64,000 nucleotides of DNA, taken from contig NZ_JBPYCR010000008.1 in the NCBI RefSeq assembly GCF_051846915.1, forward strand, positions 1 to 64,000, read 5' to 3'. Under the pieces are notes generated by a model. That model made no database searches and was not told where the DNA came from. It saw only the letters and a program-made list of their open reading frames with translations. Each line of letters opens with the position of its first letter. Within the stretch, counting starts at the first letter, position 1. The translations under genes were made by a program, and so were the position numbers. This stretch comes from JBPYCR01 sp051846915. Its GTDB lineage: Bacteria; Bacillota; Bacilli; Bacillales; Amphibacillaceae. Of this stretch, positions 15,801 to 25,147 are shown piece after piece.

Positions 15801-16955
15801 ATGGTTAAAAAAATCTTGTTTTGTGCAACGGTCGATTATCACTTTAAAGCGTTTCATCTACCTTATATGAAGTGGTTCAAGCAACAAGGGTATCAAGTAG
15901 ATGTAGCGGCATCTGGAAACATAGATTTACCGTATACAGACAATAAATACGATATTTCCATTCAGCGTTCGCCATTTTCCCGAAAAAATGTGAGCGCCTA
16001 TAAAGAGTTGAATGAAATTATAAATAAGAATCATTACTCTATCATTCATTGCCACACACCTATCGGTGGAGTGCTTGGTCGATTGGCGGCGGCCGGGGCA
16101 AGGAAGAAAGGAACGAAAGTAATTTACACCGCTCATGGGTTTCATTTTTGTAAAGGAGCGCCTTGGCTCAATTGGGCGCTATATTATCCGGTTGAACGCT
16201 ATTTATCACGTTTCACCGACTGTTTAATAACAATAAATACCGAAGATGCCCAATTGACAAAAGCACACCGTTTTCCCGTAAAAGAAATGGTGCAGCTACC
16301 GGGGGTGGGAGTCGATACAAATAAATATACACAGATTGCAGGGAATAAAAAGCGCGCGTTAAAAAAGTCATTTGGTTACAAACCGGATGACTTTTTATTA
16401 TTTTATGCAGCTGAGTTTAATAAAAATAAAAATCAGGCATTTCTATTGGATATGCTTACTTTCCTTAAAAAAGAAAGCACCAACGTAAAATTGGTGCTCG
16501 CCGGGGAAGGAGCGAAACTGGAGGCATGTAAAGAATTAGCAGAGAAACTCGGGGTCGATCATCTTGTTCATTTTCTTGGGTTTCGTAAAGATATAGACCG
16601 TTTAATTTCCATGTGCGATGCAGCTGTAGCATGCAGCTTCCGGGAAGGCTTACCTGTTCACGTCATGGAAGCGATGAGTAGCGGGCTTCCAATTGTCGCT
16701 GTCGACAACAGGGGACACCGAGAACTGGTTGATGATAATGAAACAGGTTATTTGCTGCAGTCCTGGGACCCGTCGCTATTTGCTAAGAAAGTAGAGCAAC
16801 TCGCTATGGATAACTCTTTATCCACTCGTCTTGGATTAAATGGCCGGCAAAAAATTGTTGATCGTTACAGTGTTGAACAAGTATTAGCAGAAAAAGTAAA
16901 AATATATGAAGCATATATGGAAGAACGGGAGGAAGCGTTGTGGCAAGTCCAGTAA
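15801..16955 (+). CDS. epsD: EpsD-like GT4 glycosyltransferase
   Basis: The 384-residue enzyme has the GT-B fold of family GT4. The N-terminal sequence (KKILFCATVDYHFKAFHLPY) and IIHCHTPIGGVLGRLAA agree with B. subtilis EpsD as I know it. The donor site has the E-x7-E-type segment (FREGLPVHVMEAMSSGLPIV, about residues 293-312). It transfers a nucleotide-activated sugar to the growing lipid-linked repeat on the cytoplasmic face. It overlaps the next gene by 16 nt. Confidence 0.88.
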   Translation: MVKKILFCATVDYHFKAFHLPYMKWFKQQGYQVDVAASGNIDLPYTDNKYDISIQRSPFSRKNVSAYKELNEIINKNHYSIIHCHTPIGGVLGRLAAAGARKKGTKVIYTAHGFHFCKGAPWLNWALYYPVERYLSRFTDCLITINTEDAQLTKAHRFPVKEMVQLPGVGVDTNKYTQIAGNKKRALKKSFGYKPDDFLLFYAAEFNKNKNQAFLLDMLTFLKKESTNVKLVLAGEGAKLEACKELAEKLGVDHLVHFLGFRKDIDRLISMCDAAVACSFREGLPVHVMEAMSSGLPIVAVDNRGHRELVDDNETGYLLQSWDPSLFAKKVEQLAMDNSLSTRLGLNGRQKIVDRYSVEQVLAEKVKIYEAYMEEREEALWQVQ

Positions 16956-18058
16956 GGGTATTACATGTTGTTGTCAATATGAATCGAGGCGGAGCTGAAA
17001 CATTGCTCATGAACCTGTACCGAAATATTGACCGATCGAAAGTACAATTTGATTTTTTAACGTGTAAAAGTGGTGTGTTCGATAAAGAAATTGAAGCATT
17101 GGGCGGACACATTCATCGAATCCCCTATATTACCGATGTAGGGCACTTTGGTTACGTGAAGCAGTTAAAACAGTTTTTCCGGGAACATGCAACTTACAGC
17201 ATCGTCCATTCCCACATGGATAAAATGAGCGGACTTGTGCTAAGAGAAGCAAAACGGGTGAATATACCGATGAGGATCGCACATAGTCACAATACGGAAA
17301 GTGAAGGCAGATTACTGGTTAAAATCTATAAATCGTATGTAGGATCCCTCATAAAACGCAGTGCTACCAGGTTATATGCCTGTTCATCCAGTGCAGCGAA
17401 CTGGCTATATGGCAAGGACTCCGATGCGACTTTTATTTTAAACAACGGAATTGAAACAGATAAATATTCCTTTTCGCCCCAGGTACGCAATGAAGTGAGA
17501 AGTCAACTAAAGCTTAAGAATGAAACATTTGTAATTGGGCATGTGGGCAGGTTTTCCAAACAGAAAAACCATTTGTACTTAATTGATGCATTCGCCGAGT
17601 TTAGTAAAAGCCATCCTGATGCTATGTTAATACTAGTTGGCGATGGACTGTTAAAGACAAAAATAATGGAGAGAATCAACCAGTTGGGCTTGGACGCAAA
17701 AATAAAACTTCTCGGCGTTAGAGAGGATATTCATCGATTATTGCAGGCTTTTGATCTTTTTGTATTTCCCTCTTTGCATGAGGGATTGCCTGTAACATTA
17801 ATTGAAGCGCAAAGTGCAGGGCTGCCGTGTTTGATTTCCGATACGATCACATCTGAGGTTGATATTGGCATGGGTCTGATTCAACAGTTGTCTTTAGTCG
17901 ATAAATCTACCTGGGTAAATAAAATGATCGATCAGATGCATGTAACAAAAACGAGAAAAATAGACATGGGTATTTTTTACGAAAAAGGTTATGACATCAG
18001 ACATACAGCAAAGCAAACTGAGCAAACGTATACAGTATTAAAGGAGCAGTTACCTTGA
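16940..18058 (+). CDS. epsF: EpsF-like GT4 glycosyltransferase
   Basis: A 372-residue GT4 enzyme. VRVLHVVVNMNRGGAETLLM at the N-terminus with the G-G-A-E motif, and the donor-binding segment LHEGLPVTLIEAQSAGLPCL near residue 280, are typical of EpsF. It starts with GTG inside the end of epsD, preceded by GGAGG, so translation is coupled. Its acceptor and sugar cannot be read from sequence; in the Eps pathway it adds a later sugar to the lipid-linked unit. Confidence 0.87.
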   Translation: MASPVRVLHVVVNMNRGGAETLLMNLYRNIDRSKVQFDFLTCKSGVFDKEIEALGGHIHRIPYITDVGHFGYVKQLKQFFREHATYSIVHSHMDKMSGLVLREAKRVNIPMRIAHSHNTESEGRLLVKIYKSYVGSLIKRSATRLYACSSSAANWLYGKDSDATFILNNGIETDKYSFSPQVRNEVRSQLKLKNETFVIGHVGRFSKQKNHLYLIDAFAEFSKSHPDAMLILVGDGLLKTKIMERINQLGLDAKIKLLGVREDIHRLLQAFDLFVFPSLHEGLPVTLIEAQSAGLPCLISDTITSEVDIGMGLIQQLSLVDKSTWVNKMIDQMHVTKTRKIDMGIFYEKGYDIRHTAKQTEQTYTVLKEQLP

Positions 18059-18963
18059 AGACATTGACCGTGTTTACGCCGACGTATAACCGAGCGTATT
18101 GTTTAGCAACTTGCTATGAAAGTTTAAAACGGCAAACATCCAAAGATTTCAAATGGCTTATTATTGATGATGGTTCAACAGATCATACAAAACAGCTCGT
18201 ACAGGATTGGATTGCAGAAGAGCAATTCGAAATAATTTATATGTGGCAAGAAAATCAGGGCATGCATGGCGCACACAATACAGCTTATGAACGAATAGAC
18301 ACGGAATTGAATGTTTGTATTGATTCGGATGATTATATGCCAGATGATGCGGTGGAGAAAATTGTTATGTTCTGGAAGAAGTACGGTTCCACGGCTGTCA
18401 GTGGAATTATTGGGTTTGACGCGGATACAAGTAACCATTTAATTGGAACGACACTTCCGGAACAGCTACAAACTTCTACCCTATTTGGGTTATACAATAC
18501 CCATCGTGTACGGGGAGACAAAAAACTGGTATATCGATCAGAGCTGACAAAGAAATATCCGTACCCGATTTATAAAAATGAAAGATACGTTGGGCTTGCT
18601 TATAAATATTATATGCTTGACCTAGACTATGAGATGTTGCTAATGAATGAGGTGCTTTGTCATGTCGAATATATGCCGGATGGCTCTTCCAAGAATATGC
18701 TACATCAATATCGGAACAACCCAAAGGGATTTTCTTTTTATCGCAAGCAATTGATGACCTTGCCATTTGCTGGTACATTATTTCAATTCAGGCAGGCGAT
18801 TCATTATGTATCGAGCAGTTTACTTGCGAAAAATGCGTCATTCTTTAAGGAAACTCCGCGGAAAGGAATGACATTGGCCGCCATTCCCATAGGTGTTGCT
18901 CTATATAGTTATATTCTAATTAAAACGAGAACAGCTATCAGTTTCCGTTCGTCGAAAGCTTAA
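18055..18963 (+). CDS. GT2 glycosyltransferase
   Basis: A 302-residue GT-A enzyme with LTVFTPTYNRAYCL at the start, IIDDGSTD (about residues 35-42) and the DxD-type metal motif CIDSDDYMPDD (about 86-96). It begins at TTG, overlapping epsF by 4 nt, with AAGGAG as the ribosome site. It occupies a place near EpsE in other eps operons but does not look like the bifunctional clutch protein EpsE, whose N-terminus differs. Confidence 0.85.
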   Translation: MKTLTVFTPTYNRAYCLATCYESLKRQTSKDFKWLIIDDGSTDHTKQLVQDWIAEEQFEIIYMWQENQGMHGAHNTAYERIDTELNVCIDSDDYMPDDAVEKIVMFWKKYGSTAVSGIIGFDADTSNHLIGTTLPEQLQTSTLFGLYNTHRVRGDKKLVYRSELTKKYPYPIYKNERYVGLAYKYYMLDLDYEMLLMNEVLCHVEYMPDGSSKNMLHQYRNNPKGFSFYRKQLMTLPFAGTLFQFRQAIHYVSSSLLAKNASFFKETPRKGMTLAAIPIGVALYSYILIKTRTAISFRSSKA

Positions 18964-18979
18964 TTGGAAGGATATTTCA

Positions 18980-20053
18980 ATGACTATATTCTGGATTAAT
19001 CTTACTGTTGTATTCTTTTTCTCCTTTTTGGCAAGATACTATGCGGTTCCATCAAAAAATATAAATGCTGTCATACCGAAAAAACCAAATAAACTCTTAA
19101 TCTTTGTTGCATTTGTATCACTTACATTAGTATCGGGGCTTAGGGCAAATATTGGTGATACTTATTTTTACATTCACTCTTTTGAAACGAACTATTTTAC
19201 TTGGGAATCTGTTCTGGCTGATAAGGATATTGGGTTTGGTCTATTACAGTTTATACTAAAGAATTACGTTTCAGAAGACCCCCAAATATTAATTTTTATA
19301 ACAGCGCTCCTAACGAATCTGCTTCTTGTTATTGTATTTTATCATTATTCAAGAATGATTGAGATCAGTTTATATGTATATATTACTGGAGGATTATTTT
19401 TAGTCTCCATGAATGGGATAAGGCAAGTGCTCGCCGCTGCAATAGCATTTACAGCTATCCGCTTTTTAATAAAAGGGAATTTCATAGCATATACATTTAT
19501 AATAATTGTTGCCTCTCTTTTCCATCAAAGTGCGCTTGTGTTAATTCCGATTTATTTTCTTGTAAGGTACAAAGCTTGGTCAAAAGCGACAGTAGCACTC
19601 ATTATATTTTCCGTCATTATTGTTCTAGGTTATGAACAGTTTTCAAATCTACTGTTCACAGCCATTGAAGATACGCAATATGGGCATTATGAATCTTTTG
19701 CCGAGGGAGGGGCAAATACGCTGCGCGTGCTGGTTGCTGCGGTCCCTTTGGTCATAGCCTATTTGGGCAGGGAAAAGTTGCGACGTATTTTTCCGAGCAG
19801 TGATTACATTGTAAACATGGCTCTTGTTGGGTTGATTTTTATGATTATCTCAACACAGAATTGGATTTTCGCTCGATTTTCTATTTACTTTGAGATTTAC
19901 ACACTCATTCTTTTATCTTGGATTATTCAACTGTTTACTGAGAGTAATAGAAAATTGATATATTACGGTATTATTGTTTGTTATTTAGCTTATTATTACT
20001 ACGAAAACGTAATGACACTAAACATTATGTATCGGAGCAATTATTTCATGTAG
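18980..20053 (+). CDS. epsG: EpsG-like oligosaccharide polymerase (Wzy type)
   Basis: This 357-residue protein has about ten hydrophobic segments and the EpsG-family pattern: an early G-L-R-A-N-I-G-D-T-Y stretch (about residues 54-63), the N-G-I-R-Q motif (SMNGIRQVLAAAIAF) and H-Q-S-A-L (about 176-180). EpsG proteins polymerise lipid-linked repeats at the outer face of the membrane. It is the only polymerase candidate seen in the locus. Confidence 0.86.
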   Translation: MTIFWINLTVVFFFSFLARYYAVPSKNINAVIPKKPNKLLIFVAFVSLTLVSGLRANIGDTYFYIHSFETNYFTWESVLADKDIGFGLLQFILKNYVSEDPQILIFITALLTNLLLVIVFYHYSRMIEISLYVYITGGLFLVSMNGIRQVLAAAIAFTAIRFLIKGNFIAYTFIIIVASLFHQSALVLIPIYFLVRYKAWSKATVALIIFSVIIVLGYEQFSNLLFTAIEDTQYGHYESFAEGGANTLRVLVAAVPLVIAYLGREKLRRIFPSSDYIVNMALVGLIFMIISTQNWIFARFSIYFEIYTLILLSWIIQLFTESNRKLIYYGIIVCYLAYYYYENVMTLNIMYRSNYFM

Positions 20054-20076
20054 TTAGTGGAGAAAGGAGGACGTTC

Positions 20077-21102
20077 ATGGCAATCCTTGTTACCGGTGGG
20101 GCGGGATATATTGGAACCCACACGTGTGTAGAATTATTAAACAACGGTGAAGAAATTATTGTTGTTGATAACCTTTCCAACAGTAAAAAAGAAGCTTTGA
20201 ATCGAGTGCGGTTAATTACCGGGAAGGATTTTAAATTTTATCAGATCAATATTTCAGACCGAAAAAGCCTGACGAATGTTTTTGAAGAAAATGATATTGA
20301 AGCAGTTATTCATTTTGCCGGTTTAAAGGCGGTCGGGGAATCAGTAGTTGTTCCTTTACGTTATTACGATAACAATTTGACTGGAACGATTAGATTATGT
20401 GAAGTAATGCGGGAATTTGGCGTGAAAAAGCTAGTCTTCAGCTCCTCGGCAACCGTATATGGGCAAACGGAGCAAATGCCTATTAAAGAAGATGCGACTC
20501 TTTCGGCCACTAATCCATACGGACGAACGAAGCAGATGATTGAAGAGATGCTACTTGATTTATATGCATCTGATCCTTCATGGAGTATTGCTTTATTAAG
20601 GTATTTTAATCCGATCGGAGCCCATGGATCAGGTCTTATTGGTGAAGATCCAAACGGAATTCCGAATAATTTGCTTCCGTATATCTCACAAGTTGCAGTA
20701 GGAAAAATCAGGCAGCTTCATATATTCGGAAATGATTATCCTACAGGAGATGGAACAGGTGTAAGAGATTATATACATGTAACGGATTTAGCAAATGGGC
20801 ATTTAAGGGCGTTGGAATTTGTACGATCTTCCACGGTTGTGGAACCTTTTAATTTGGGGACAGGTCAAGGCTATTCGGTGCTTGAGGTTGTGCAGGCATT
20901 TGAAAAAGCTACCGGGAAACATATTCCATATCGTGTCGTAGAACGTCGCCCGGGAGATGCGGCAGTTTGTTATGCAAATCCGAAAAAATCCTTAAAACAA
21001 TTAGCTTGGCAGGCAAAAAAAAATATGGAACAAATGTGTGTCGACACTTGGCGTTGGCAGCAACATAACCCAAATGGCTATGAGAGTAAACAACTCGTTT
21101 AG
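20077..21102 (+). CDS. galE: UDP-glucose 4-epimerase
   Basis: The enzyme interconverts UDP-glucose and UDP-galactose (or the N-acetylated forms). The Rossmann motif VTGGAGYIGTHT is at the N-terminus, and the catalytic S-S-A-T-V-Y-G and N-P-Y-G-R-T-K segments (about residues 123-152) are present. The open frame extends upstream to 19978 inside epsG, but AAAGGAGG at 20063-20070 and the N-terminal glycine motif fix the start at ATG 20077 (341 residues). With galU it provides galactose donors for the polymer. Confidence 0.93.
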   Translation: MAILVTGGAGYIGTHTCVELLNNGEEIIVVDNLSNSKKEALNRVRLITGKDFKFYQINISDRKSLTNVFEENDIEAVIHFAGLKAVGESVVVPLRYYDNNLTGTIRLCEVMREFGVKKLVFSSSATVYGQTEQMPIKEDATLSATNPYGRTKQMIEEMLLDLYASDPSWSIALLRYFNPIGAHGSGLIGEDPNGIPNNLLPYISQVAVGKIRQLHIFGNDYPTGDGTGVRDYIHVTDLANGHLRALEFVRSSTVVEPFNLGTGQGYSVLEVVQAFEKATGKHIPYRVVERRPGDAAVCYANPKKSLKQLAWQAKKNMEQMCVDTWRWQQHNPNGYESKQLV

Positions 21103-21183
21103 GCCTCCGGTAGTACACGGTATAAGAAAAGTTATATGTAATTAGTAGAATCAAATATTATTTGTTGTAAAGGAGCGTAAAAA

Positions 21184-21810
21184 TTGAAACGAGGCGTTGA
21201 TTTGTTTATTGCGGTTTTCATGCTAGCTTTTTTTTCGCCATTATTGTTCGTTATTGCGATCGTTATAAAACGCGATATGGGGAGCCCTGTCTTATTTATA
21301 CAACAGCGTCCGGGGCAATATTGCCGCCCATTTTACCTTATTAAATTTCGAACGATGAATAACAAGACAGATTTACAAGGTAACTTACTACCTGACCACA
21401 TCCGTTTAACTGCTGTTGGGAAATTCCTTAGAAAATACAGCCTAGATGAGTTGCCACAGCTACTTAATGTTGTTAAAGGCGAAATGAGTCTTGTAGGGCC
21501 ACGCCCTCTCCTAATGGAATATGTCCCTCTTTTTACGGAGGAGGAAAATAGACGCCATCAAGTGAAGCCAGGTATAACCGGTTGGGCCCAAGTGAACGGT
21601 AGGAATGCAATTTCCTGGGAACAAAAATTTGAACTGGATAGCTGGTACGTTAAAAATCATAGCTTCATGCTCGATCTGAAAATTTTGCTTCAAACGATAG
21701 GGAAAGTGTGCAGAAAAGAAGGCATCAATCAGGAAAATCAGGCAACGGTTGAAAAATTTAAACGATCGAAAGAAGTGATCCAGTATGAAAAAAGTCATTA
21801 TTATCGGTGA
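21184..21810 (+). CDS. epsL: EpsL-like initiating sugar-phosphate transferase
   Basis: A 208-residue monotopic phosphoglycosyl transferase: one N-terminal re-entrant helix (about residues 5-30), then QQRPGQ, KFRTM, and the D-E-L-P-Q-L-L-N-V-V-K-G-E-M-S-L-V-G-P-R-P catalytic region (about 83-105). Enzymes of this type load the first sugar-1-phosphate on undecaprenyl phosphate. Next to EpsM and EpsN the expected donor is UDP-diacetylbacillosamine. The start is TTG with AAAGGAG ahead; the end overlaps epsM by 26 nt. Confidence 0.92.
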   Translation: MKRGVDLFIAVFMLAFFSPLLFVIAIVIKRDMGSPVLFIQQRPGQYCRPFYLIKFRTMNNKTDLQGNLLPDHIRLTAVGKFLRKYSLDELPQLLNVVKGEMSLVGPRPLLMEYVPLFTEEENRRHQVKPGITGWAQVNGRNAISWEQKFELDSWYVKNHSFMLDLKILLQTIGKVCRKEGINQENQATVEKFKRSKEVIQYEKSHYYR

Positions 21811-22438
21811 TGGTGGTCATAGCAAAGTTATCCGAGACATGATTTTGTACAGGAAGGAATATGAAATAGCGGCAGTATTAGATGATAAATATGCATGTAT
21901 ATCAAAAAGGAACGGGGGACTGTATGGTCCTCTTTCTTATTTCTATAAATTTAAGGAAAAGAATATCAAAGTCATTATTGCAATTGGAAATAATGCTGTA
22001 CGAAAGAAAATAGCAACACAGCTGAACCTGAAAAGTAAACACTATATGACACTGATTCATCCAACAGCAACGATTAGTCCGACGGTATCGATCGGGTACG
22101 GAACAGTGGTCATGCCACATGCAGTTGTAAACACAGAATCGTCAATTGGAGAGCATTGTATCATCAACACGGGAGCTATTGTCGAGCATGAAAGCCACAT
22201 TGGTAGTTATGTACATATTTCGCCGAATGCAACGTTAACCGGAGAAGTCAAGGTGGAGGAAGGTACGCATATTGGAGCGGCAGCGACGATTATTCCCGGA
22301 CGTACCATTGGAAGATGGTCCGTAATTGGAGCGGGTGCAGCTGTCATTAAGTCAATACCTGCTTACTCCACAGCCGTTGGATGTCCGGCTCGAATGGTCA
22401 AGAAAGGCGAAAAATATAATCATGAGGTCGTGATGTGA
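21785..22438 (+). CDS. epsM: EpsM-like UDP-amino-sugar acetyltransferase (NeuD/PglD family)
   Basis: A 217-residue trimeric left-handed beta-helix acetyltransferase. The N-terminal nucleotide-sugar pocket (IIGDGGHSKVIRDM) is followed by hexapeptide repeats; the family catalytic His is likely in VVNTESSIGEHCIINTGAIV / EHESHIG (about residues 117-142). It would N-acetylate the amino group placed by EpsN. Position between epsL and epsN, with tight spacing, supports this. Confidence 0.9.
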   Translation: MKKVIIIGDGGHSKVIRDMILYRKEYEIAAVLDDKYACISKRNGGLYGPLSYFYKFKEKNIKVIIAIGNNAVRKKIATQLNLKSKHYMTLIHPTATISPTVSIGYGTVVMPHAVVNTESSIGEHCIINTGAIVEHESHIGSYVHISPNATLTGEVKVEEGTHIGAAATIIPGRTIGRWSVIGAGAAVIKSIPAYSTAVGCPARMVKKGEKYNHEVVM

Positions 22439-22439
22439 A

Positions 22440-23636
22440 ATGAGAAAACCTAAAATACATTTATCCCCTCCACATATGTGTGGCAGGGAACTGCATTATA
22501 TCAAAGAAGCATTTGATACAAATTGGGTTGCGCCGGTTGGGCCGAACATAGAGTCGTTTGAAAAGGAGGTTGCAAGCCATGTTGGAATTAGTGATGCGGT
22601 AGCAGTAAATTCCGGAACAGCTGCCCTGCACCTGGCTCTTTCCGTATTGAATGTAGGAAAAGGGGACGCTGTGTTTTGTTCCACGCTCACTTTTGTTGCT
22701 AGTGCCAATCCGATCCTTTACCAAGGAGCAGAACCGGTATTTATCGATTCCGAACCAGAGACGTGGAATATGTCTCCTTTAGCTTTAAGAAAGGCTTTGC
22801 ATATCGCCTCACTGGAAGGCAGGCTACCAAAAGCAGTCATAGTCGTGAATCTATACGGTCAAAGCGCCAAAATGGATGAGCTCCTTTTAATATGTAATTA
22901 TTACAACGTTCCAATCATTGAAGATGCGGCTGAATCACTTGGTTCAAGCTATAAAGGGAAAGCAAGTGGTACGCTTGGCACATTTGGGGTTTATTCCTTT
23001 AATGGAAATAAAATTATTACAACTTCCGGTGGTGGCATGCTCGTTTCAAACAATATTGCTTCACTTAATACAGCACGTTTTCTTGCCACGCAAGCACGCG
23101 ACCCGGAGCCATATTATCAGCATCATACGATTGGCTACAATTATCGCATGAGTAACTTGCTTGCGGGCGTAGGAAGAATTCAGCTACAGCAATTGGAAAA
23201 ACGAGTTGATACAAAAAGAATGATTTTCAGAAAGTATTATCATGCATTAGGAGATATTGACGGTATTTCCTTTATGCCGGAGCTGGATAATACAAGATCA
23301 AATCGTTGGCTAACAGCAATTGCGATCGATGAAGAAAAAACCGGTGTAACGGTAGGACAAATACTGACAGCATTTAAAAAGGAAAATATCGAAGCGCGTC
23401 ATGTCTGGAAACCGATGCATTTGCAGCCGTTGTTTAAAGGTGCTCGTTATTATTCACACCAAGAAAACATACATATTGCTGAACATTTATTCGTTCGTGG
23501 TATTTGTCTTCCATCAGGTTCGAATTTAAGTGAGAATGACCAACAACGTGTCATTCAATGCATACGTGATGTGCTGGAAAAGAAGCGGAAGAAGCGGTTT
23601 TATATACTAGGGGAATATGAGGTAATGGGAGAATGA
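22440..23636 (+). CDS. epsN: EpsN-like PLP aminotransferase (DegT/DnrJ/EryC1)
   Basis: A 398-residue aminotransferase of the DegT family, acting on a UDP-4-keto-6-deoxy sugar. Markers are IHLSPPHMCGRELHYIKEAF, GTAALHLAL, EDAAESLGSSYKG, and the PLP-lysine segment SFNGNKIITTSGGG (Lys at about residue 190). The close likeness to B. subtilis EpsN makes UDP-diacetylbacillosamine synthesis the expected pathway. It overlaps the sinR-like gene by 4 nt. Confidence 0.93.
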   Translation: MRKPKIHLSPPHMCGRELHYIKEAFDTNWVAPVGPNIESFEKEVASHVGISDAVAVNSGTAALHLALSVLNVGKGDAVFCSTLTFVASANPILYQGAEPVFIDSEPETWNMSPLALRKALHIASLEGRLPKAVIVVNLYGQSAKMDELLLICNYYNVPIIEDAAESLGSSYKGKASGTLGTFGVYSFNGNKIITTSGGGMLVSNNIASLNTARFLATQARDPEPYYQHHTIGYNYRMSNLLAGVGRIQLQQLEKRVDTKRMIFRKYYHALGDIDGISFMPELDNTRSNRWLTAIAIDEEKTGVTVGQILTAFKKENIEARHVWKPMHLQPLFKGARYYSHQENIHIAEHLFVRGICLPSGSNLSENDQQRVIQCIRDVLEKKRKKRFYILGEYEVMGE

Positions 23637-23980
23637 TAGGGGAAAATATTAAAAGAATACGAGTGGAGAGAAGGCTCAGTTTATCTGAGCTTGCCGACCG
23701 TGCACAAATTTCAAAATCATACTTAAGCAATATTGAACGAAACGTTAATCAAAATCCATCCATTCAAATTATGGAAAAGATTGCAGCTGTTTTAAGCGTT
23801 GATTTTCAAGTATTAATGGGGAACGAGATAAAAAAAGATGCCATTCCCGAGGAAGCATGGGTACAATTTGTGAATGAGCTGAAAGAAAGCGGAATCGAGG
23901 CAGACCAACTTTCTGAGTACAAAACCGTCATTGAATTTGCTAAATGGAAACAAGACCAAATATGCAGAAAGAATTCATGA
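23633..23980 (+). CDS. sinR: SinR-like transcriptional regulator inside the eps operon
   Basis: A 115-residue protein with an N-terminal Xre-type helix-turn-helix (MIGENIKRIRVERRLSLSEL, then AQISKSYLSNIERN) and a C-terminal region (WVQFVNELKESGI through FAKWKQDQ) matching the SinR/SinI dimerisation domain in layout. In B. subtilis SinR represses eps and tapA-type matrix genes through GTTCTYT sites. Here the gene overlaps the end of epsN, so it is transcribed with the genes it probably represses, which would give negative feedback. SinR-like operators occur at the eps promoter. No separate sinI-like gene is visible in the window. Confidence 0.88.
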   Translation: MIGENIKRIRVERRLSLSELADRAQISKSYLSNIERNVNQNPSIQIMEKIAAVLSVDFQVLMGNEIKKDAIPEEAWVQFVNELKESGIEADQLSEYKTVIEFAKWKQDQICRKNS

Positions 23981-23992
23981 AGAGGGGAGTAT

Positions 23993-25147
23993 ATGGACAA
24001 TAAGAAGAAAAAGATACTCCATGTTACCGGTGCGATGAATACGGGTGGGACGGAAACGTTGCTAATGAATATCTTTAAAAACGTCGACTCGAAACAAGTA
24101 CAATTTGACTTTGTTTCCTATAGCGAGGAAGAAGCATTTTATGATAAAGAGATTCAAAAACTTGGCGGCACGGTTTTCCATCTTAAAAAAACCAATTCAA
24201 TAAAAGAGCTTTACGACCTATTGAAACATGAAGGCCCATATGATGCCGTTCATGCGCACACATTATTTCATTGCGGCATTGCTGTAATTGCAGCATGTTT
24301 GGCCCGAGTAAAGATACGTGTTTCCCATGCACATACGACAGCCGATTGTGATACTGGAATATTAAGAAGGTCTTATACGTTGCTCATGCGTTTGATCATT
24401 TGCCTCTTTTCCACGCATTTATTAGCTTGCAGCAGAGCAGCGGGTTTCTATCTATTTGGAAAACGAGGCATAAGAAAAACAACCTTTGCCTATTTTCCAA
24501 ACGTCATCGATTACCAAACGATGATGGAAGATGTCCCTTTAGCAAAAACTCGCAAATTCAACATCGAAGCAGGATTGGGTACAAGCGTTGTCATTGGACA
24601 TATAGGTAGGTTTATCGCAGCCAAAAACCAGTTATTTTTACTGGAGGTTATGAAATGTCTCATCCAAAGAGACCCATCCATTAAACTTTTATTTGTTGGA
24701 GACGGAGAATTAAAAGAGCAAGTAAAACAAAAGGTGAATGAGGAAAAATTGACTGATCATGTGCGCTTTTTGGGTCTCAGAAGGGATATATCAACTGTGT
24801 TACAGCGCCTGGATGTATTCGTATTTCCATCCATCTATGAAGGGCTAGGACTTGTTTTACTGGAAGCACAAGCATGCGGAGTTCCATGTGTCACTTCAGA
24901 AGCCATTCAGCCAGAAGCGGATATTGGTCTCGGGCTGGTGAAACAGCTATCTTTGAAAGAGGAACCTGCTGTATGGGCTGAGACCATCTTGGAATCCGTG
25001 AGTAAAAAGGAAAAAAAACGTCAAAAAATTGTGAATCACTTTGAGAATGCCGGCTATTCACTAACCGGTGGCATTAATTCATTAATGAGACTTTATCAAA
25101 TAGGAGCAGGGGATGCAGATGAAAAACGTATTAATCACCTCCTTTGA
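23993..25147 (+). CDS. GT4 glycosyltransferase, EpsF-like paralogue
   Basis: A 384-residue GT4 enzyme related to the gene at 16940: KKILHVTGAMNTGGTETLLM at the N-terminus, and the donor site YEGLGLVLLEAQACGVPCVT near residue 282. A GAGGGG ribosome site stands 13 nt after the sinR-like stop. It overlaps the next gene by 35 nt. Sugar specificity is unknown. Confidence 0.85.
   Translation: MDNKKKKILHVTGAMNTGGTETLLMNIFKNVDSKQVQFDFVSYSEEEAFYDKEIQKLGGTVFHLKKTNSIKELYDLLKHEGPYDAVHAHTLFHCGIAVIAACLARVKIRVSHAHTTADCDTGILRRSYTLLMRLIICLFSTHLLACSRAAGFYLFGKRGIRKTTFAYFPNVIDYQTMMEDVPLAKTRKFNIEAGLGTSVVIGHIGRFIAAKNQLFLLEVMKCLIQRDPSIKLLFVGDGELKEQVKQKVNEEKLTDHVRFLGLRRDISTVLQRLDVFVFPSIYEGLGLVLLEAQACGVPCVTSEAIQPEADIGLGLVKQLSLKEEPAVWAETILESVSKKEKKRQKIVNHFENAGYSLTGGINSLMRLYQIGAGDADEKRINHLL

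Noticed and set aside
21245..21260. GTTCGTTATT inside the epsL coding region
   Set aside because: Within coding sequence and without the second half-site, so not a SinR-like operator.
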